Below are positions 27,201 through 36,465 of a DNA stretch of 64,000 nt, one piece after another. The stretch lies in assembly GCA_018897105.1 (NCBI GenBank), contig JAHILF010000011.1, positions 62,001 through 126,000 of the forward strand, written 5' to 3'. Numbering within the stretch: the stretch's first letter is position 1; each line of letters opens with the position of its first letter. The stretch is from Pseudomonadota bacterium. Lineage in GTDB: Bacteria > Desulfobacterota > Desulfobulbia > Desulfobulbales > SURF-16. The notes under the pieces were generated by a model. That model was not told where the DNA came from and made no database searches. It was given only the letters and a program-made list of their open reading frames with translations. A program made the translations under genes and the position numbers.

Positions 27201-28075
27201 TCAACAGTGAACTGGCCGCCAAAATCCGCACCATCCGCATTTACACCAACAAGGCGGTAAACGACATCCTGGCCGGGGAGTATGAAAGTGTCTTCAAGGG
27301 CCGGGGCATGGAGTTCGATGAGGTGCGTGCCTATCAGCCGGGCGATGACATCCGCACCATTGACTGGAATGTCACCGCCCGCACCGGTCACCCCTACGTC
27401 AAGCAGTATGTGGAGGAACGGGAGTTGACGATTTTTTTTCTCGTTGACCTTTCCGCCTCCGGCGCTTTTGGCAGCGAGCAGCGGCTCAAAAACGAAGTGG
27501 CGGCGGAACTGTGCGCCCTGCTGGCCTTTTCCGCCATCAAGAACAATGACAAGGTGGGGCTTATCGCCTTTACCGACACGGTGGAGATGTTCATCCCCCC
27601 CAAAAAGGGGACCACCCATGTCCTGCGCCTTATCCGGGAAATTCTCAGCTTTTCCCCGGAACGGGGGGGAACCAATATTGCGGCAAGCCTCCATTTTTTC
27701 GGCAGAATCAGCCGTAAGCGTTCGGTAGCCTTTCTGGTCTCGGACTTTATTGATCAAGATTTTTTCATCCCCATGCGCATCATCGCCCGCCGCCATGACC
27801 TCATCGCCGTTTCCATCACCGACCCGCGGGAGCTGGAGCTGCCCGCAGCCGGGCTCATTGAACTTGAAGACGCGGAAACGGGCAAACGGCTCATGATCGA
27901 CAGCAGCAGCCCCGTGGTGCGCCGCGCCTTTGCCGCCGCAGCCGCCAGGAGATTAAATGACCTGGCCGGTCAGTTCGCTGCCATGGGGGTGGACCATGTT
28001 CCCCTGCAGACTAACCAGGATTATGTGCTTGACCTGGTCCGCTTTTTCAGAATGCGTGAACGGCGGCGGCGCTGA
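27197..28075 (+). CDS. DUF58 protein of the MoxR/Bat operon
   Basis: A 292-residue DUF58 protein. The signature 'FDEVRAYQPGDDIRTIDWNVTARTG' and the VWA-like MIDAS-type stretch 'FFLVDLSASGAFG' are present. It starts inside the last codons of moxR (4-nt overlap) and is the usual second gene of such operons. Its biochemical role is not established; a substrate or adaptor role for the MoxR ATPase is assumed. Confidence 0.92.
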   Translation: MINSELAAKIRTIRIYTNKAVNDILAGEYESVFKGRGMEFDEVRAYQPGDDIRTIDWNVTARTGHPYVKQYVEERELTIFFLVDLSASGAFGSEQRLKNEVAAELCALLAFSAIKNNDKVGLIAFTDTVEMFIPPKKGTTHVLRLIREILSFSPERGGTNIAASLHFFGRISRKRSVAFLVSDFIDQDFFIPMRIIARRHDLIAVSITDPRELELPAAGLIELEDAETGKRLMIDSSSPVVRRAFAAAAARRLNDLAGQFAAMGVDHVPLQTNQDYVLDLVRFFRMRERRRR

Positions 28076-28080
28076 TTACC

Positions 28081-29094
28081 ATGTTACGAAAACCCATCCT
28101 GCCATTTCTTGCCCTGATCTGCGCCCTGGGCCTGCTGCTTGCCGGCTGCCGGACCAGTCCACCCGCGGACAATGGCACCCCTGCCGCAACACCGATCAGC
28201 GAAGAGCTGCACAGCGGCGGGCTAACCGTGCAACTCAGCCTTTCCAACTCGCAGATCTCCATTGCCGAGAGTCTCCAGCTCACCCTGACCGCTATTGCGC
28301 CTGAGGACTTTGAGGTCAGCTTCCCGGAATTTACCGGCAGCGCCCTGGGCGATTTCACCCTGGCCGGCACCACCTCGCCCCCAAAGGAACTTATCGGCGC
28401 ACAGCTCAGGCAAAGCCTCACCCTGACCCTTACCCCTTATCTGCCCGGAGAGTACTCCATCCCGGCCATGACGGTCAGCGCCAGGGATAAACAACACCCG
28501 GACCGTCAGGCTACGGTGACGATTGCGGCCCACACCATCCAGGTCTCCTCCTTTCTGGACAGCAATGAAAAAGACCCGCAGATCATTGATATCTATTCCC
28601 CACTGGCCCTGCCCCTGCCGACCCTTTACTACCTGCTGGCCGGCGGTGCCGTGGTGCTGCTGCTTGCCCTGCTGTTTTATTTCCGGCGCAGACGCAGGCG
28701 GCTTCAACCCCCACCCCCGCCGGTACCGCTGCATGTGGCGGCGCTTACGGAAATCGACCGATTGCTGCAGGAGCAAGGAGCAGGCAACGACTTTGCCCTT
28801 TTTTACGTCAGGCTGACCCTGATCCTGCGCCACTATATCGAGGCCCGCTTCGGCCTGAAGGCCCCGGAACAGACCACCGAGGAATTCCTCGAATCCCTGC
28901 GCCATTCCCCTGTTTTCAGCAAGGAACAGAAGGAGCTGCTCAGGGACTTTCTCGGCCGCTGCGATCTGATCAAGTTTGCCCGCATCATACCGGACCGGCA
29001 GGAGGTGGATGCCAGCATCGAGCTGTGCCGCGATTTCATCCGGGCAAGCGGCGAAAAGGTTACGCCAAGCAGCACAGGGGAGGGTTTGCGATGA
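28081..29094 (+). CDS. membrane-anchored Bat operon lipoprotein
   Basis: A 337-residue protein with lipobox LLAGC near residue 22, an all-beta periplasmic domain (LSLSNSQISIAESLQLTLTA...LTLTPYLPGEYSIPAMTV) like that of BatD, one transmembrane segment (LYYLLAGGAVVLLLALLFYF, about residues 181-201) and a cytoplasmic helical tail (about 220-320). This matches the DUF4381-like/BatD-like component often lying between DUF58 and BatA. Overlaps the next start by 4 nt. Confidence 0.8.
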   Translation: MLRKPILPFLALICALGLLLAGCRTSPPADNGTPAATPISEELHSGGLTVQLSLSNSQISIAESLQLTLTAIAPEDFEVSFPEFTGSALGDFTLAGTTSPPKELIGAQLRQSLTLTLTPYLPGEYSIPAMTVSARDKQHPDRQATVTIAAHTIQVSSFLDSNEKDPQIIDIYSPLALPLPTLYYLLAGGAVVLLLALLFYFRRRRRRLQPPPPPVPLHVAALTEIDRLLQEQGAGNDFALFYVRLTLILRHYIEARFGLKAPEQTTEEFLESLRHSPVFSKEQKELLRDFLGRCDLIKFARIIPDRQEVDASIELCRDFIRASGEKVTPSSTGEGLR

Positions 29095-30149
29095 GATTTG
29101 CCACGCCCTGGGCCTTTGTCGCCCTACTCCTCATCCCTGTTCTGCTGTATTACCAGCTTGGCCGCAAACGCCCCCAGGCCCTTCAATTTTCCGCTACTTC
29201 CCTGTTTGCGCAGGTGGGCGTCTCCTGGCGGCAGCGACTAACCGCTCTGCCGATGCTGCTGCGCGTCCTCGCCCTCATCCTGCTGGTCACGGGCCTGGCC
29301 CGGCCCCAGCAGGGCATTGAAAAAACCTATGATATCAGCCACGGCATTGCCATTGAAATGGTCATCGACCGCTCCAGCAGCATGGGGGAAGAGATGGTCT
29401 TTAACAACACGGCCACCAACCGCCTGGAGGTGGTCAAGAAAGTATTCGAGGAATTTGTCACCGGTAACGGCAACCAGCTCACCGGACGCCCCAATGACCT
29501 CATCGGCCTGGTGAGCTTTGCCCGTTATCCGGAAACAGTGTGCCCACTGACCCTGGCCCACGAAGCGCTCTCCGGCTTCATGGACAAAATTCAACTCGTT
29601 ACCAACCGGGCCGAGGACGGTACGAGCATCGGCGACGGCATCTCCCTGGCCGCGGCCCGCCTGCAGAAGGCGGAAGAGGTTATGTCAAAGGAGTATAAAA
29701 ATGACAGCAGTGGTCATTACGAGATAAAAAGCAAGATTATCATCCTGCTCACCGACGGGGCGCACAATGCCGGCAACCTCACCCCGCAGGAGGCTGCCAA
29801 GCTTGCCGCCCAGTGGGGCATCAAGATTTACACCATCGGCATCGGCGAGGATATCGACCTAAGCGGCATCCAGGGATTTTTTGCCCGCATGAACCGGATG
29901 GCGCGGGGAGTGGACAAGAAGACGCTTAAGGAAATAGCGGATACCACCGGCGGCATCTTCCGCATGGCCTCTGATGCCGACAGTCTGCGCATTATTTATG
30001 GTGAGATCGACCGGCTGGAAAAAAGCGAGATAGAGAGTGTCCGCCATATTGACTATGCGGAACATTTTCCCTTTTTCGTCATCACGGCCCTGATCCTGCT
30101 GGTCATGGAAATGGCTCTGCGGGCCACGGTACTGCGGAAAATACCATGA
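29091..30149 (+). CDS. batA: BatA-type VWA membrane protein
   Basis: A 352-residue protein: two N-terminal membrane helices (WAFVALLLIPVLLYYQL; LLRVLALILLVTGLARP), then a VWA domain with the MIDAS motif DRSSSMGEE and later 'TDGAHNAG', and a C-terminal membrane helix. The start is at the ATGA overlap with the preceding gene; an upstream in-frame ATG would add 22 residues inside that gene. BatA proteins work with MoxR in stress tolerance in several bacteria; the molecular task is unknown. Confidence 0.9.
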   Translation: MRFATPWAFVALLLIPVLLYYQLGRKRPQALQFSATSLFAQVGVSWRQRLTALPMLLRVLALILLVTGLARPQQGIEKTYDISHGIAIEMVIDRSSSMGEEMVFNNTATNRLEVVKKVFEEFVTGNGNQLTGRPNDLIGLVSFARYPETVCPLTLAHEALSGFMDKIQLVTNRAEDGTSIGDGISLAAARLQKAEEVMSKEYKNDSSGHYEIKSKIIILLTDGAHNAGNLTPQEAAKLAAQWGIKIYTIGIGEDIDLSGIQGFFARMNRMARGVDKKTLKEIADTTGGIFRMASDADSLRIIYGEIDRLEKSEIESVRHIDYAEHFPFFVITALILLVMEMALRATVLRKIP

Positions 30150-32050
30150 GCGATATCCATTTCACCGACATCCACATGTTTCTGCTGCTCTGGCTGCTGC
30201 CGCTGCTGCTGCTGCTCTTTCTCCATGCCGCGGCACGGCGCCGCAAGGCTATGTCCGCCTTTATCCAACCGGCCCTGGCCGGCAAATATAACAACACAAC
30301 CCGTTCCGCCAAACGGGGCAGGCGCTTTCTGCTTTTCTGCCTGGCCCTGGCCTGCATGATCATCGCCCTGGCCCGACCGGCCTGGAACCTGCAGGAGACC
30401 ACCATTAAACGCTCCGGCCGAGACCTGGTCTTCATGATCGACGTGTCGAACAGCATGCTGGCCACTGACCTGAAACCAAACCGTCTGGAGCGGGCCAAAC
30501 TGGCCATCAGTGACTGTGTGGAAAAACTGCAGGGCGACCGCATCGCCTTGGTGGCCTTTGCCGGCAGCGCCGTGGTAAAATGCCCCCTGACCCAGGATTA
30601 TGGTTTTTTTCTGATGATGCTTGACGCCATCAACACGGACAGTGTCCCCCGGGGCGGGACCCTGATCGGCGATGCCCTGCGCACCACCCTGCATCAGGTC
30701 TTTGATGACCAGGAAAAACAGTTTAAAGATATTATCATGATCACGGATGGTGAGGATCACGAGAGCTTTCCTGTGCAGGCCGCCCAGAAAATCGGCGATG
30801 CCGACATCAGGCTGTTGATCATCGGCCTGGGCGATGAAAAGGAGGGGCAGCGCATCCCCATCACCACGGCTGACGGCAAAACGAGCTTTCTCAAATACAA
30901 TGGCCGGGAGGTATGGAGCAAACTGGACGGCCAGACCCTGCGCCAAATGGCTGAGGCCACACCTGGCGGCCGCTACCTGCCTGTGGAAACCGGCACGGTG
31001 GATCTGGGTGAGGTCTATCTCGATCTGGTTGCCTCGGCAAATCAGAAAGAACTTGCGTCAAAGACCATCAAACGCTACGAGGAGAAGTTCCAGATCTTTC
31101 TGGCGGCCGCCATTCTCCTGGTGACCGTTGAAGGCATGATCGGCCGCGTTCTGCTTATCTGCGCGCTGGCCCTGCTGTCTGTGCTGCAACCGGCCCCCTG
31201 CCTGGCATCAGCCCGCTCGCTGATCAATGCCGGCAATGAGGCATACGACAGCGGCAAGTTCAATGAGGCCCAGACCCTGTATGAAAAGGCGCTGGCAGCC
31301 CAACCGAATCATCCGGCTGCCGGGTTCAACAAAGGCGACAGCCTCTATCGCCAGGGGAAATTCGCTGAGGCGGAGTCCGCCTTTGAAAAGAGTATTGCCA
31401 ATGAAAAGAATCCGGATCTGCTGGCCAGAAGCTGGTTCAACCGGGGCAACGCCCGTTTTAAGAACACCGAACAGAAAGAGGATCTTAAGGAAAAACTCGC
31501 TGATCTCAAGGAGAGCGCCGGTTTCTATCAGAAGGCCCTGGAGCTTTCCCCAAAACTTGCAGGAGCCGGACGCAATCTGGAAATCTGCCGCCGCAAGATT
31601 AAGGAAATCGAACTCCAGCTTGACGAGCAGAAAAAAAAGCAGCAAGAAGAGCAACAGAAGGAAAAAAACCAGGAGCAGAAACAGCAGGAGGAGCAAAAGC
31701 AACAGGAAAATCCTCAGAACGCCGGCGACGATCAGCAGAAGCAACAACAAGAACAGCAACAAAAGCAGGAGCAGCCGGACAGCGAACAAAATAAGCAGCA
31801 GGCTCAGAATAAAAAAGAATCCTCCCCGCAGCAGCAACAGGATAAACAGTCCAACGGGGAGATGAGCCGGCAGCAAAACCAGGAAGGAACAAACGGACAG
31901 GAACAATCCATGGCCCGGGAACAGACGGACCAGGACAAGGAACACACGGATCAAATGGTTGAAGCCATCCTGAACGCGGAAAAGAAATTACAGGAAATGC
32001 GCATGCAGCGGATGCGTCTGGCGCCGGACGCCGTGGAGAAGGACTGGTGA
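30146..32050 (+). CDS. batB: BatB-BatC fusion: VWA domain plus TPRs and a Gln/Glu/Lys-rich tail
   Basis: A 634-residue protein. N-terminal membrane helices are followed by a VWA domain with MIDAS DVSNSMLAT (near residue 100) and 'TDGEDHESF'. A further membrane helix lies near residue 325, then TPR repeats (ARSLINAGNEAYDSGKFNEA; AAGFNKGDSLYRQGKFAEA) at about 352-480. About 100 residues of Q/E/K low complexity follow (for example QQEEQQKEKNQEQKQQEEQ), then a helical end. This joins what are two genes (batB, batC) in other bacteria. 4-nt overlap with batA. Confidence 0.88.
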   Translation: MSDIHFTDIHMFLLLWLLPLLLLLFLHAAARRRKAMSAFIQPALAGKYNNTTRSAKRGRRFLLFCLALACMIIALARPAWNLQETTIKRSGRDLVFMIDVSNSMLATDLKPNRLERAKLAISDCVEKLQGDRIALVAFAGSAVVKCPLTQDYGFFLMMLDAINTDSVPRGGTLIGDALRTTLHQVFDDQEKQFKDIIMITDGEDHESFPVQAAQKIGDADIRLLIIGLGDEKEGQRIPITTADGKTSFLKYNGREVWSKLDGQTLRQMAEATPGGRYLPVETGTVDLGEVYLDLVASANQKELASKTIKRYEEKFQIFLAAAILLVTVEGMIGRVLLICALALLSVLQPAPCLASARSLINAGNEAYDSGKFNEAQTLYEKALAAQPNHPAAGFNKGDSLYRQGKFAEAESAFEKSIANEKNPDLLARSWFNRGNARFKNTEQKEDLKEKLADLKESAGFYQKALELSPKLAGAGRNLEICRRKIKEIELQLDEQKKKQQEEQQKEKNQEQKQQEEQKQQENPQNAGDDQQKQQQEQQQKQEQPDSEQNKQQAQNKKESSPQQQQDKQSNGEMSRQQNQEGTNGQEQSMAREQTDQDKEHTDQMVEAILNAEKKLQEMRMQRMRLAPDAVEKDW

Positions 32051-32097
32051 CGCTGCCAGACGCTCTCATCCTGTGACCCCTTATGGTAGAAGAAATA

Positions 32098-33960
32098 ATG
32101 AAAAATTACCCTAAAAAAACCAGCCAAGCCTTTTTGCTCACCTTCATTCTTCTCAGCTTGCAGCTGTTTTGTGCGACAATTCTGTTTGCTGCCGCGGACA
32201 TCTCAGTGGAAACAGTGCTGGACCGCCAGGAAGCCAGCATCGGCGAGCCTCTTTCCATGCAGATCCAGGTTAACGGTGCAGACTCGGCCCAACCACCGGA
32301 TCTCTCCCAGCTGGTTGATTTCACCGTGCAGGAGCGGGGCGGACAGGGCAACAGCAGCACCTCGGTCACCAATATCAACGGCAAATGGGAGCGCATTACC
32401 AGGCATGCCTATTTTTTCAATTACACCATCACCCCCAAGCGGGCCGGCCGTCTGACCATCCCGGCCCTTGCCGTTGAAGTCGAGGGCAGCACCTATGACA
32501 CCGAACCGGTGACCATCACGGTTACTGAGCCTGCAGAGACGGATGATCTCAAATTGCGGATTTTCCTTTCCCCCGGCAAATGTTACGTGGGCGAACCGGT
32601 GACCATGACCGTCACCTGGTTTGTAGGCCAGGATGTCAATGGCTTTGAATTCCAGCTGCCGGTGGTTGATGATCCCCGATTTTCCGCCGTACCGCTGAAC
32701 AGCAAAACCGGCGGCTCCAGCCAGGATGAAATAAAAATCCCCATTGGCAGCGAGGCGGTTGTGGCCACCAAAGGCCGGGGCGAGTTTGCCGGCCGGGACT
32801 TTCTCACGGTCACCTTCCAGTATCTGCTGCTGCCCAAAGAGGCGGGCAGCTTTACCCTGCCCCAGGCAACAGTGGCCTGCCAGACCGTTTCCGGCTTCCG
32901 CCAGTCGCCGAGACGGGCCCCGTTCAAAGGTTTCGGCAATTTTGATGATTTCTTCGGCAACAGCAGCCAGCCGGTCTACCGCACCCAAGTGGTGCCCTCC
33001 AATACCCCGGAGTTGACCGTGCTTCCCCTGCCCGAGCAGGACAAACCTGCAGACTTCTCCGGCCTGGTGGGTAATTATTCCATCCAGTCCGATGCCGCTC
33101 CCCAGAATGTGAACATCGGCGACCCTGTCACCCTGACCGTCACCGTCAGCGGCCCCTATGCCCGACAGGCCACGCTCCCTGATCTTTCCCGCTTTCTGCC
33201 CGCTTCATCCTTCAAGATCCCCGAGGAGATCGCGGCAGACGACATGGAGGACAACAGGAAGATATTCACCCAGACCATCCGGGTGAAAGACACCTCGGTC
33301 ACGGCTATCCCGCCCATTGCCCTGAGCTATTTTGATCCGGCTAAAAAGAATTACCAGCTTGCCAGCACGGCTCCTATCCCCCTCACGGTGCATGCGGCCA
33401 GGGTTGTCACCGCCACGGATGCCGAAGGCAAGACTGCCACTGTCGGACAAAAGGAACTGAAAGCCGCGGAAAAAGGCCTGGCCCCAAACTATGCAGGGGA
33501 TGACGCGCTTATCGACCAGCGGGCGGAGTCTTACCGGCCTGGCTGGTGGCTGCTGCTGTTTGCCGCGCCGCCCTTGCTGTTTTTCCTGATCGGCCTGGTC
33601 CGCTTCATGAAAAGCAGAAAAGAGAACGGCCGGGAAAAGCGCCAGGCCAGACATGCCCTGGCCACGCTTGAACGCCAACTCGCCTCCCCAGCGCTTTCTG
33701 CCGAGAACCTCTCCTTTGCGCTGAAAGAATACCTGGCCGTGAAACTGGACAAAAAAGCCGGCGCCCTCACCTTCCATGACGTGGAACCGGCCCTGGCGGC
33801 CCTGCGGGTGGATGCGGCACTGGTGCTTGAAGTCAGGGAACTGCTGACCCGCTTTGAAACCTGGCAGTATGCGGGGCAAAACGGCACAGCCCCCGACATT
33901 GAGCAGTTCAGGGCCAGAACCCTGGCTGCGGCCCGCAGTCTGGAGGCCTATTTCCCCTGA
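32098..33960 (+). CDS. batD: BatD-like oxygen-tolerance membrane protein
   Basis: A 620-residue protein with a Sec signal (AFLLTFILLSLQLFCATILF), repeated beta-sandwich domains (VLDRQEASIGEPLSMQIQVN; PGKCYVGEPVTMTVTWFVG; AAPQNVNIGDPVTLTVTVSG), one transmembrane helix near residue 490-510 (WWLLLFAAPPLLFFLIGLV) and a cytoplasmic helical tail. It ends the moxR-bat operon. Start taken at MKNYPKK because it gives a regular signal peptide; an ATG 5 codons upstream is equally open. Confidence 0.87.
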   Translation: MKNYPKKTSQAFLLTFILLSLQLFCATILFAAADISVETVLDRQEASIGEPLSMQIQVNGADSAQPPDLSQLVDFTVQERGGQGNSSTSVTNINGKWERITRHAYFFNYTITPKRAGRLTIPALAVEVEGSTYDTEPVTITVTEPAETDDLKLRIFLSPGKCYVGEPVTMTVTWFVGQDVNGFEFQLPVVDDPRFSAVPLNSKTGGSSQDEIKIPIGSEAVVATKGRGEFAGRDFLTVTFQYLLLPKEAGSFTLPQATVACQTVSGFRQSPRRAPFKGFGNFDDFFGNSSQPVYRTQVVPSNTPELTVLPLPEQDKPADFSGLVGNYSIQSDAAPQNVNIGDPVTLTVTVSGPYARQATLPDLSRFLPASSFKIPEEIAADDMEDNRKIFTQTIRVKDTSVTAIPPIALSYFDPAKKNYQLASTAPIPLTVHAARVVTATDAEGKTATVGQKELKAAEKGLAPNYAGDDALIDQRAESYRPGWWLLLFAAPPLLFFLIGLVRFMKSRKENGREKRQARHALATLERQLASPALSAENLSFALKEYLAVKLDKKAGALTFHDVEPALAALRVDAALVLEVRELLTRFETWQYAGQNGTAPDIEQFRARTLAAARSLEAYFP

Positions 33961-34010
33961 AAAGGTCTGAAAAGCTGAGGAGAATCAGAAAGTATTGCTG
34001 GAGGAATGGT

Positions 34011-34298
34011 ATGGGAATTTTGGCACTGGCAGCAGATGAGAGAGTAAAGGGTGTTCATTTCACCGAGGACACTTTGAGCGTTGACCTGATGGACGGTCGA
34101 ACAATTACGGTGCCGCTTGCATGGTACCCGTCATTACGGCACGCCACCCCAAGTCAACTGGCCAACTGGGAGACATGCGGCGGAGGCTACGGCATCCACT
34201 GGCCGGAAATTGACGAACATCTCAGCACGGAAGGGTTGCTTCGGGGCGCACCTGCACCGAGAACACAGTTTATGCATGAATCCAGACCGCAAGGCTAA
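34011..34298 (+). CDS. DUF2442 domain protein
   Basis: A 95-residue protein of the DUF2442 type: 'VKGVHFTEDTLSVDLMDGRTITVPLAWYPSL' followed by 'ATPSQLANWETCGGGYGIHWPEIDEHLSTEGLL' is the complete family signature. These usually pair with a DUF4160 gene, and antitoxin-like roles have been suggested. No DUF4160 gene is present in the 50 bp upstream. Ribosome binding site GGAGG lies 6-7 nt before the ATG. Confidence 0.85.
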   Translation: MGILALAADERVKGVHFTEDTLSVDLMDGRTITVPLAWYPSLRHATPSQLANWETCGGGYGIHWPEIDEHLSTEGLLRGAPAPRTQFMHESRPQG

Positions 34299-34486
34299 AA
34301 GAATTAAGGGTGCCCCCCTTCGTTTCCTTTAGGTTTCTTTCGTGCAAACAGGACTGACGCAACTCCAATTTCCACACAATCCAGAAACAAAGCAGACTCC
34401 GTGCTGCAACGGTTTTTCGCTTCTTGCCGCTGGCCAACACCTCGGCAGACCTCATTTAGAAAAGACTGGCGTCCCCATACTCCTGG

Positions 34487-35110
34487 CTACAGGCCCTCGA
34501 TCCCCAATTCTCGGTGGATGGCAGCGCGCTCTTCGGCGGACAGACCCAACCGCTCAGCCAGGGTCCGCAGATAGGCCCGCTCCGCCTCGGTATCAACCGT
34601 AACGGCAAGCAGGGAAACCGCGTAAATTCGCCTGGCCGTCTCCACGGAATTGGCCTCGGCGGTCAACTGCTCGACTCCGGCGGGACAGAGCAGTTCCCCG
34701 GCCAGAAAATTCTGTTCCTCCTGGCTCAGGTTGGCACCGCGATACTTTTCCAGAATCCGTTGCCGCTCCTGCTGGTCGATCACCCCGTCCGCGCTGGCCG
34801 CGGCGATCATGGCCCGGATCAGCAGCACGGCCTCGTTTGGCCGGGCGGGATCGCCGGCCTGGACCGGCGGAGGTCCCGGCGGCGGGGGTGGCACCGTCAT
34901 ACCGGGTGGGGCCGGTGGAGGGACCGCGCCTCTGGGGTCATACGGCGCGGAAGGCGGCTGGGCCGGGGGTTTATTGGTAAAGTGCTCCACCGCCCCAATG
35001 GCCAGGCCCAGCAGTCCCATGCCGACCTGGACCTTCATGTTGCGGCCCATCCCGCCTCGGGAAAGACCGCCTTTCAGCAGACTGCCCAGCAATTTTTCCG
35101 GATTGAACAT
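34487..35110 (-). CDS. DUF533/TerB-like protein
   Basis: A 207-residue protein with N-terminal 'MFNPEKLLGSLLKGGL' and a glycine-rich hydrophobic stretch (VGMGLLGLAIGAVEHF), a proline-rich linker (about 50-82, PPPAPPGMTVPPPPPGPPP), and a TerB/DUF533-like helical domain (VLLIRAMIAAASADGVIDQQE...LSQEEQNFL...SVETARRIYAVSLLAV). It resembles YebE-type inner-membrane-associated proteins. 'DGVIDQQE' is the conserved acidic TerB block. Function unknown. Confidence 0.8.
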   Translation of the reverse strand: MFNPEKLLGSLLKGGLSRGGMGRNMKVQVGMGLLGLAIGAVEHFTNKPPAQPPSAPYDPRGAVPPPAPPGMTVPPPPPGPPPVQAGDPARPNEAVLLIRAMIAAASADGVIDQQERQRILEKYRGANLSQEEQNFLAGELLCPAGVEQLTAEANSVETARRIYAVSLLAVTVDTEAERAYLRTLAERLGLSAEERAAIHRELGIEGL

Positions 35111-35233
35111 GGTGACATTCCTTTATGTTCCGTTAAAGTAAAAATAAATACCTCCTGCGCCATATCGATACAGTAACAGCATGAGCGCCGGTTTTCAATA
35201 TTCTCATCAACAGAGAAGAAGGAGATTTTCCTT

Positions 35234-35377
35234 ATGCAGACGGTAAAAGAGAAAATCACAGACGTTGTCATGGCGCAACCGGATGATGCCACTTATGATG
35301 AAATCATGCGGGAACTGTCATTTTGCAAGAGGCTCAGTAGAGAGATGGTTATGGCCGCTAGCATATTTACCAGATAA
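35234..35377 (+). CDS. truncated addiction-module antitoxin-like ORF
   Basis: A 47-codon frame, MQTVKEKITDVVMAQPDDATYDEIMREL, matching the N-terminal two thirds of the small antitoxins ('...VKEKxxEVVxxxPDDATYDEIMxEL') that partner ParE/RelE-type toxins. Family members continue about 25-30 residues further; here the frame stops after SREMVMAASIFTR. AGAAGGAGA precedes the ATG by 7-8 nt. No toxin follows. The last 60 bp are antisense to the 3' end of the HTH antitoxin gene (35318-35668). Probably a remnant. Confidence 0.5.
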   Translation: MQTVKEKITDVVMAQPDDATYDEIMRELSFCKRLSREMVMAASIFTR

Positions 35378-35668
35378 ATCCTCCCCTGCCATATCAAGCA
35401 GCACCTCGGGATGACGGGAAGCAATCCGCAAGAGAACACGCGCCGGACCTTCCGGTTTACGACGGCCCTGTTCCCAGTTACGCAACGTCCCCACGCTGAT
35501 ACCCACAAGGTGTGCGAATTTATCCTGTGAGAGACCGAACTGCTCACGGAGCGCGCGCACCTCGGTCTCGGGAAATTCAAACGAGCGGGAAGGCGGTATT
35601 GTCCCTTTCATGATTGCCGCTCCCTGCTTCACGCTTTCCAGCAGTTCCTTAAAAAGTTCGTCATTCAT
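35318..35668 (-). CDS. HTH (XRE/NadS-like) antitoxin
   Basis: A 116-residue protein with an XRE helix-turn-helix (VRALREQFGLSQDKFAHLVGISVGTLRNWEQGRRKPEG) after the helical N-terminus MNDELFKELLESVKQG, the NadS/HigA-like plan. It overlaps the upstream RelE-like toxin gene by 8 nt and GAGGAAT lies before its ATG, so it is coupled to the toxin in toxin-first order. The C-terminal 20 residues (SGHNHLSTEPLAK) read into sequence shared with the truncated ORF at 35234 and may be a replaced tail. Confidence 0.85.
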   Translation of the reverse strand: MNDELFKELLESVKQGAAIMKGTIPPSRSFEFPETEVRALREQFGLSQDKFAHLVGISVGTLRNWEQGRRKPEGPARVLLRIASRHPEVLLDMAGEDLSGKYASGHNHLSTEPLAK

Positions 35669-35981
35669 GATATTCCTCCTCAACGACCTTCTTGAGCTGC
35701 TTAAGCTGGTCGGTCGTTAAATTGTCCTGTACGTTCTTTGGATAGATGAACAGGAGCATAATAGTACCTCCTGCAGTGAACCAGTAATAGATCACCCTCA
35801 GGCCACCTCGCTTGCCGCGTCCTTCCGCTGTCCAGCGTAATTTGCGGAGACCGCCGCTGCCGGGTATGACCTTGCCGGCATCAGGCCGTTCCAGTAATAT
35901 ATTTTGGAAAAGACGGTATTCATCATCCGAAAGCGTAGCGAGAAGCTGCTTGGTGAATATGGGGGTTTCGATGATAATCAT
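35661..35981 (-). CDS. RelE/HigB-like toxin
   Basis: A 106-residue protein: 'IETPIFTKQLLATLSDDEYRLFQ', 'VIPGSGGLRKLRWTAEGRGKRGGLRVIYYWF', and 'IMLLFIYPKNVQDNLTTDQLKQLKKVVEEE', the complete signature of the RelE-like mRNA interferases paired with NadS-type HTH antitoxins. It is upstream of and overlaps its antitoxin. Confidence 0.9.
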   Translation of the reverse strand: MIIIETPIFTKQLLATLSDDEYRLFQNILLERPDAGKVIPGSGGLRKLRWTAEGRGKRGGLRVIYYWFTAGGTIMLLFIYPKNVQDNLTTDQLKQLKKVVEEEYHE

Positions 35982-36198
35982 GAATTATATATACGTCATT
36001 GGCGTATCTATGTCAAGGGGAGGGATAGGGTTTATATTTCAAGACCCTTCTGACTTGAAGTGTTATGTATTCGTTTACGCATGATCTGTGAACCAGCATG
36101 ACTCGCAATAGGCAAGGGCTGACTGCCAGGTGCGAGTGGACCGGTTGACAGGAAAAATACCACTTGACCTGGAATCAAAAATTGGTTACAAAAATAAC

Positions 36199-36465
36199 AT
36201 GAATTACCGGGTAACCATGAAAAGAAAAGTGCTGCAGGCCATCGGCAAAATGCCGCGGGCTGAGCAGAAAAAGCTGGCGCTGCTGGTGGACGACCTGAGC
36301 GATCACGGCCCGGCTCAAACGGGATGGCCCAATTTCAGCAAACTGTCAGACGAAAAATATCACTGCCATCTCAGCCGGAAATGGGTTGCCTGCTGGCGGC
36401 ACGAGAAAAAAACAATAGAGATTGAGGTATACTATGCAGGTAGTCGCGAAAACGCCCCGTATTGA
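36199..36465 (+). CDS. RelE-family translational repressor toxin
   Basis: An 88-residue protein: 'MNYRVTMKRKVLQAIGKMP...LVDDLSDHGPAQTGWPNFSKL...YHCHLSRKWVACWRHEKKTIEIEVYYAGSRENAPY', a full match to the memory pattern of cytotoxic translational repressors of the RelE superfamily. The start at 36199 is chosen over an ATG-less upstream extension. It is followed by an overlapping XRE antitoxin gene (32 nt). A second toxin-antitoxin pair lies divergently within 250 bp. Confidence 0.85.
   Translation: MNYRVTMKRKVLQAIGKMPRAEQKKLALLVDDLSDHGPAQTGWPNFSKLSDEKYHCHLSRKWVACWRHEKKTIEIEVYYAGSRENAPY

Noticed and set aside
31208..31954. 248-codon leucine-rich reverse ORF, apparently a membrane protein
   Set aside because: It is the reverse reading of the Gln/Glu/Lys low-complexity tail of the BatB-BatC fusion (CAG/AAG codons give Leu-rich antisense).
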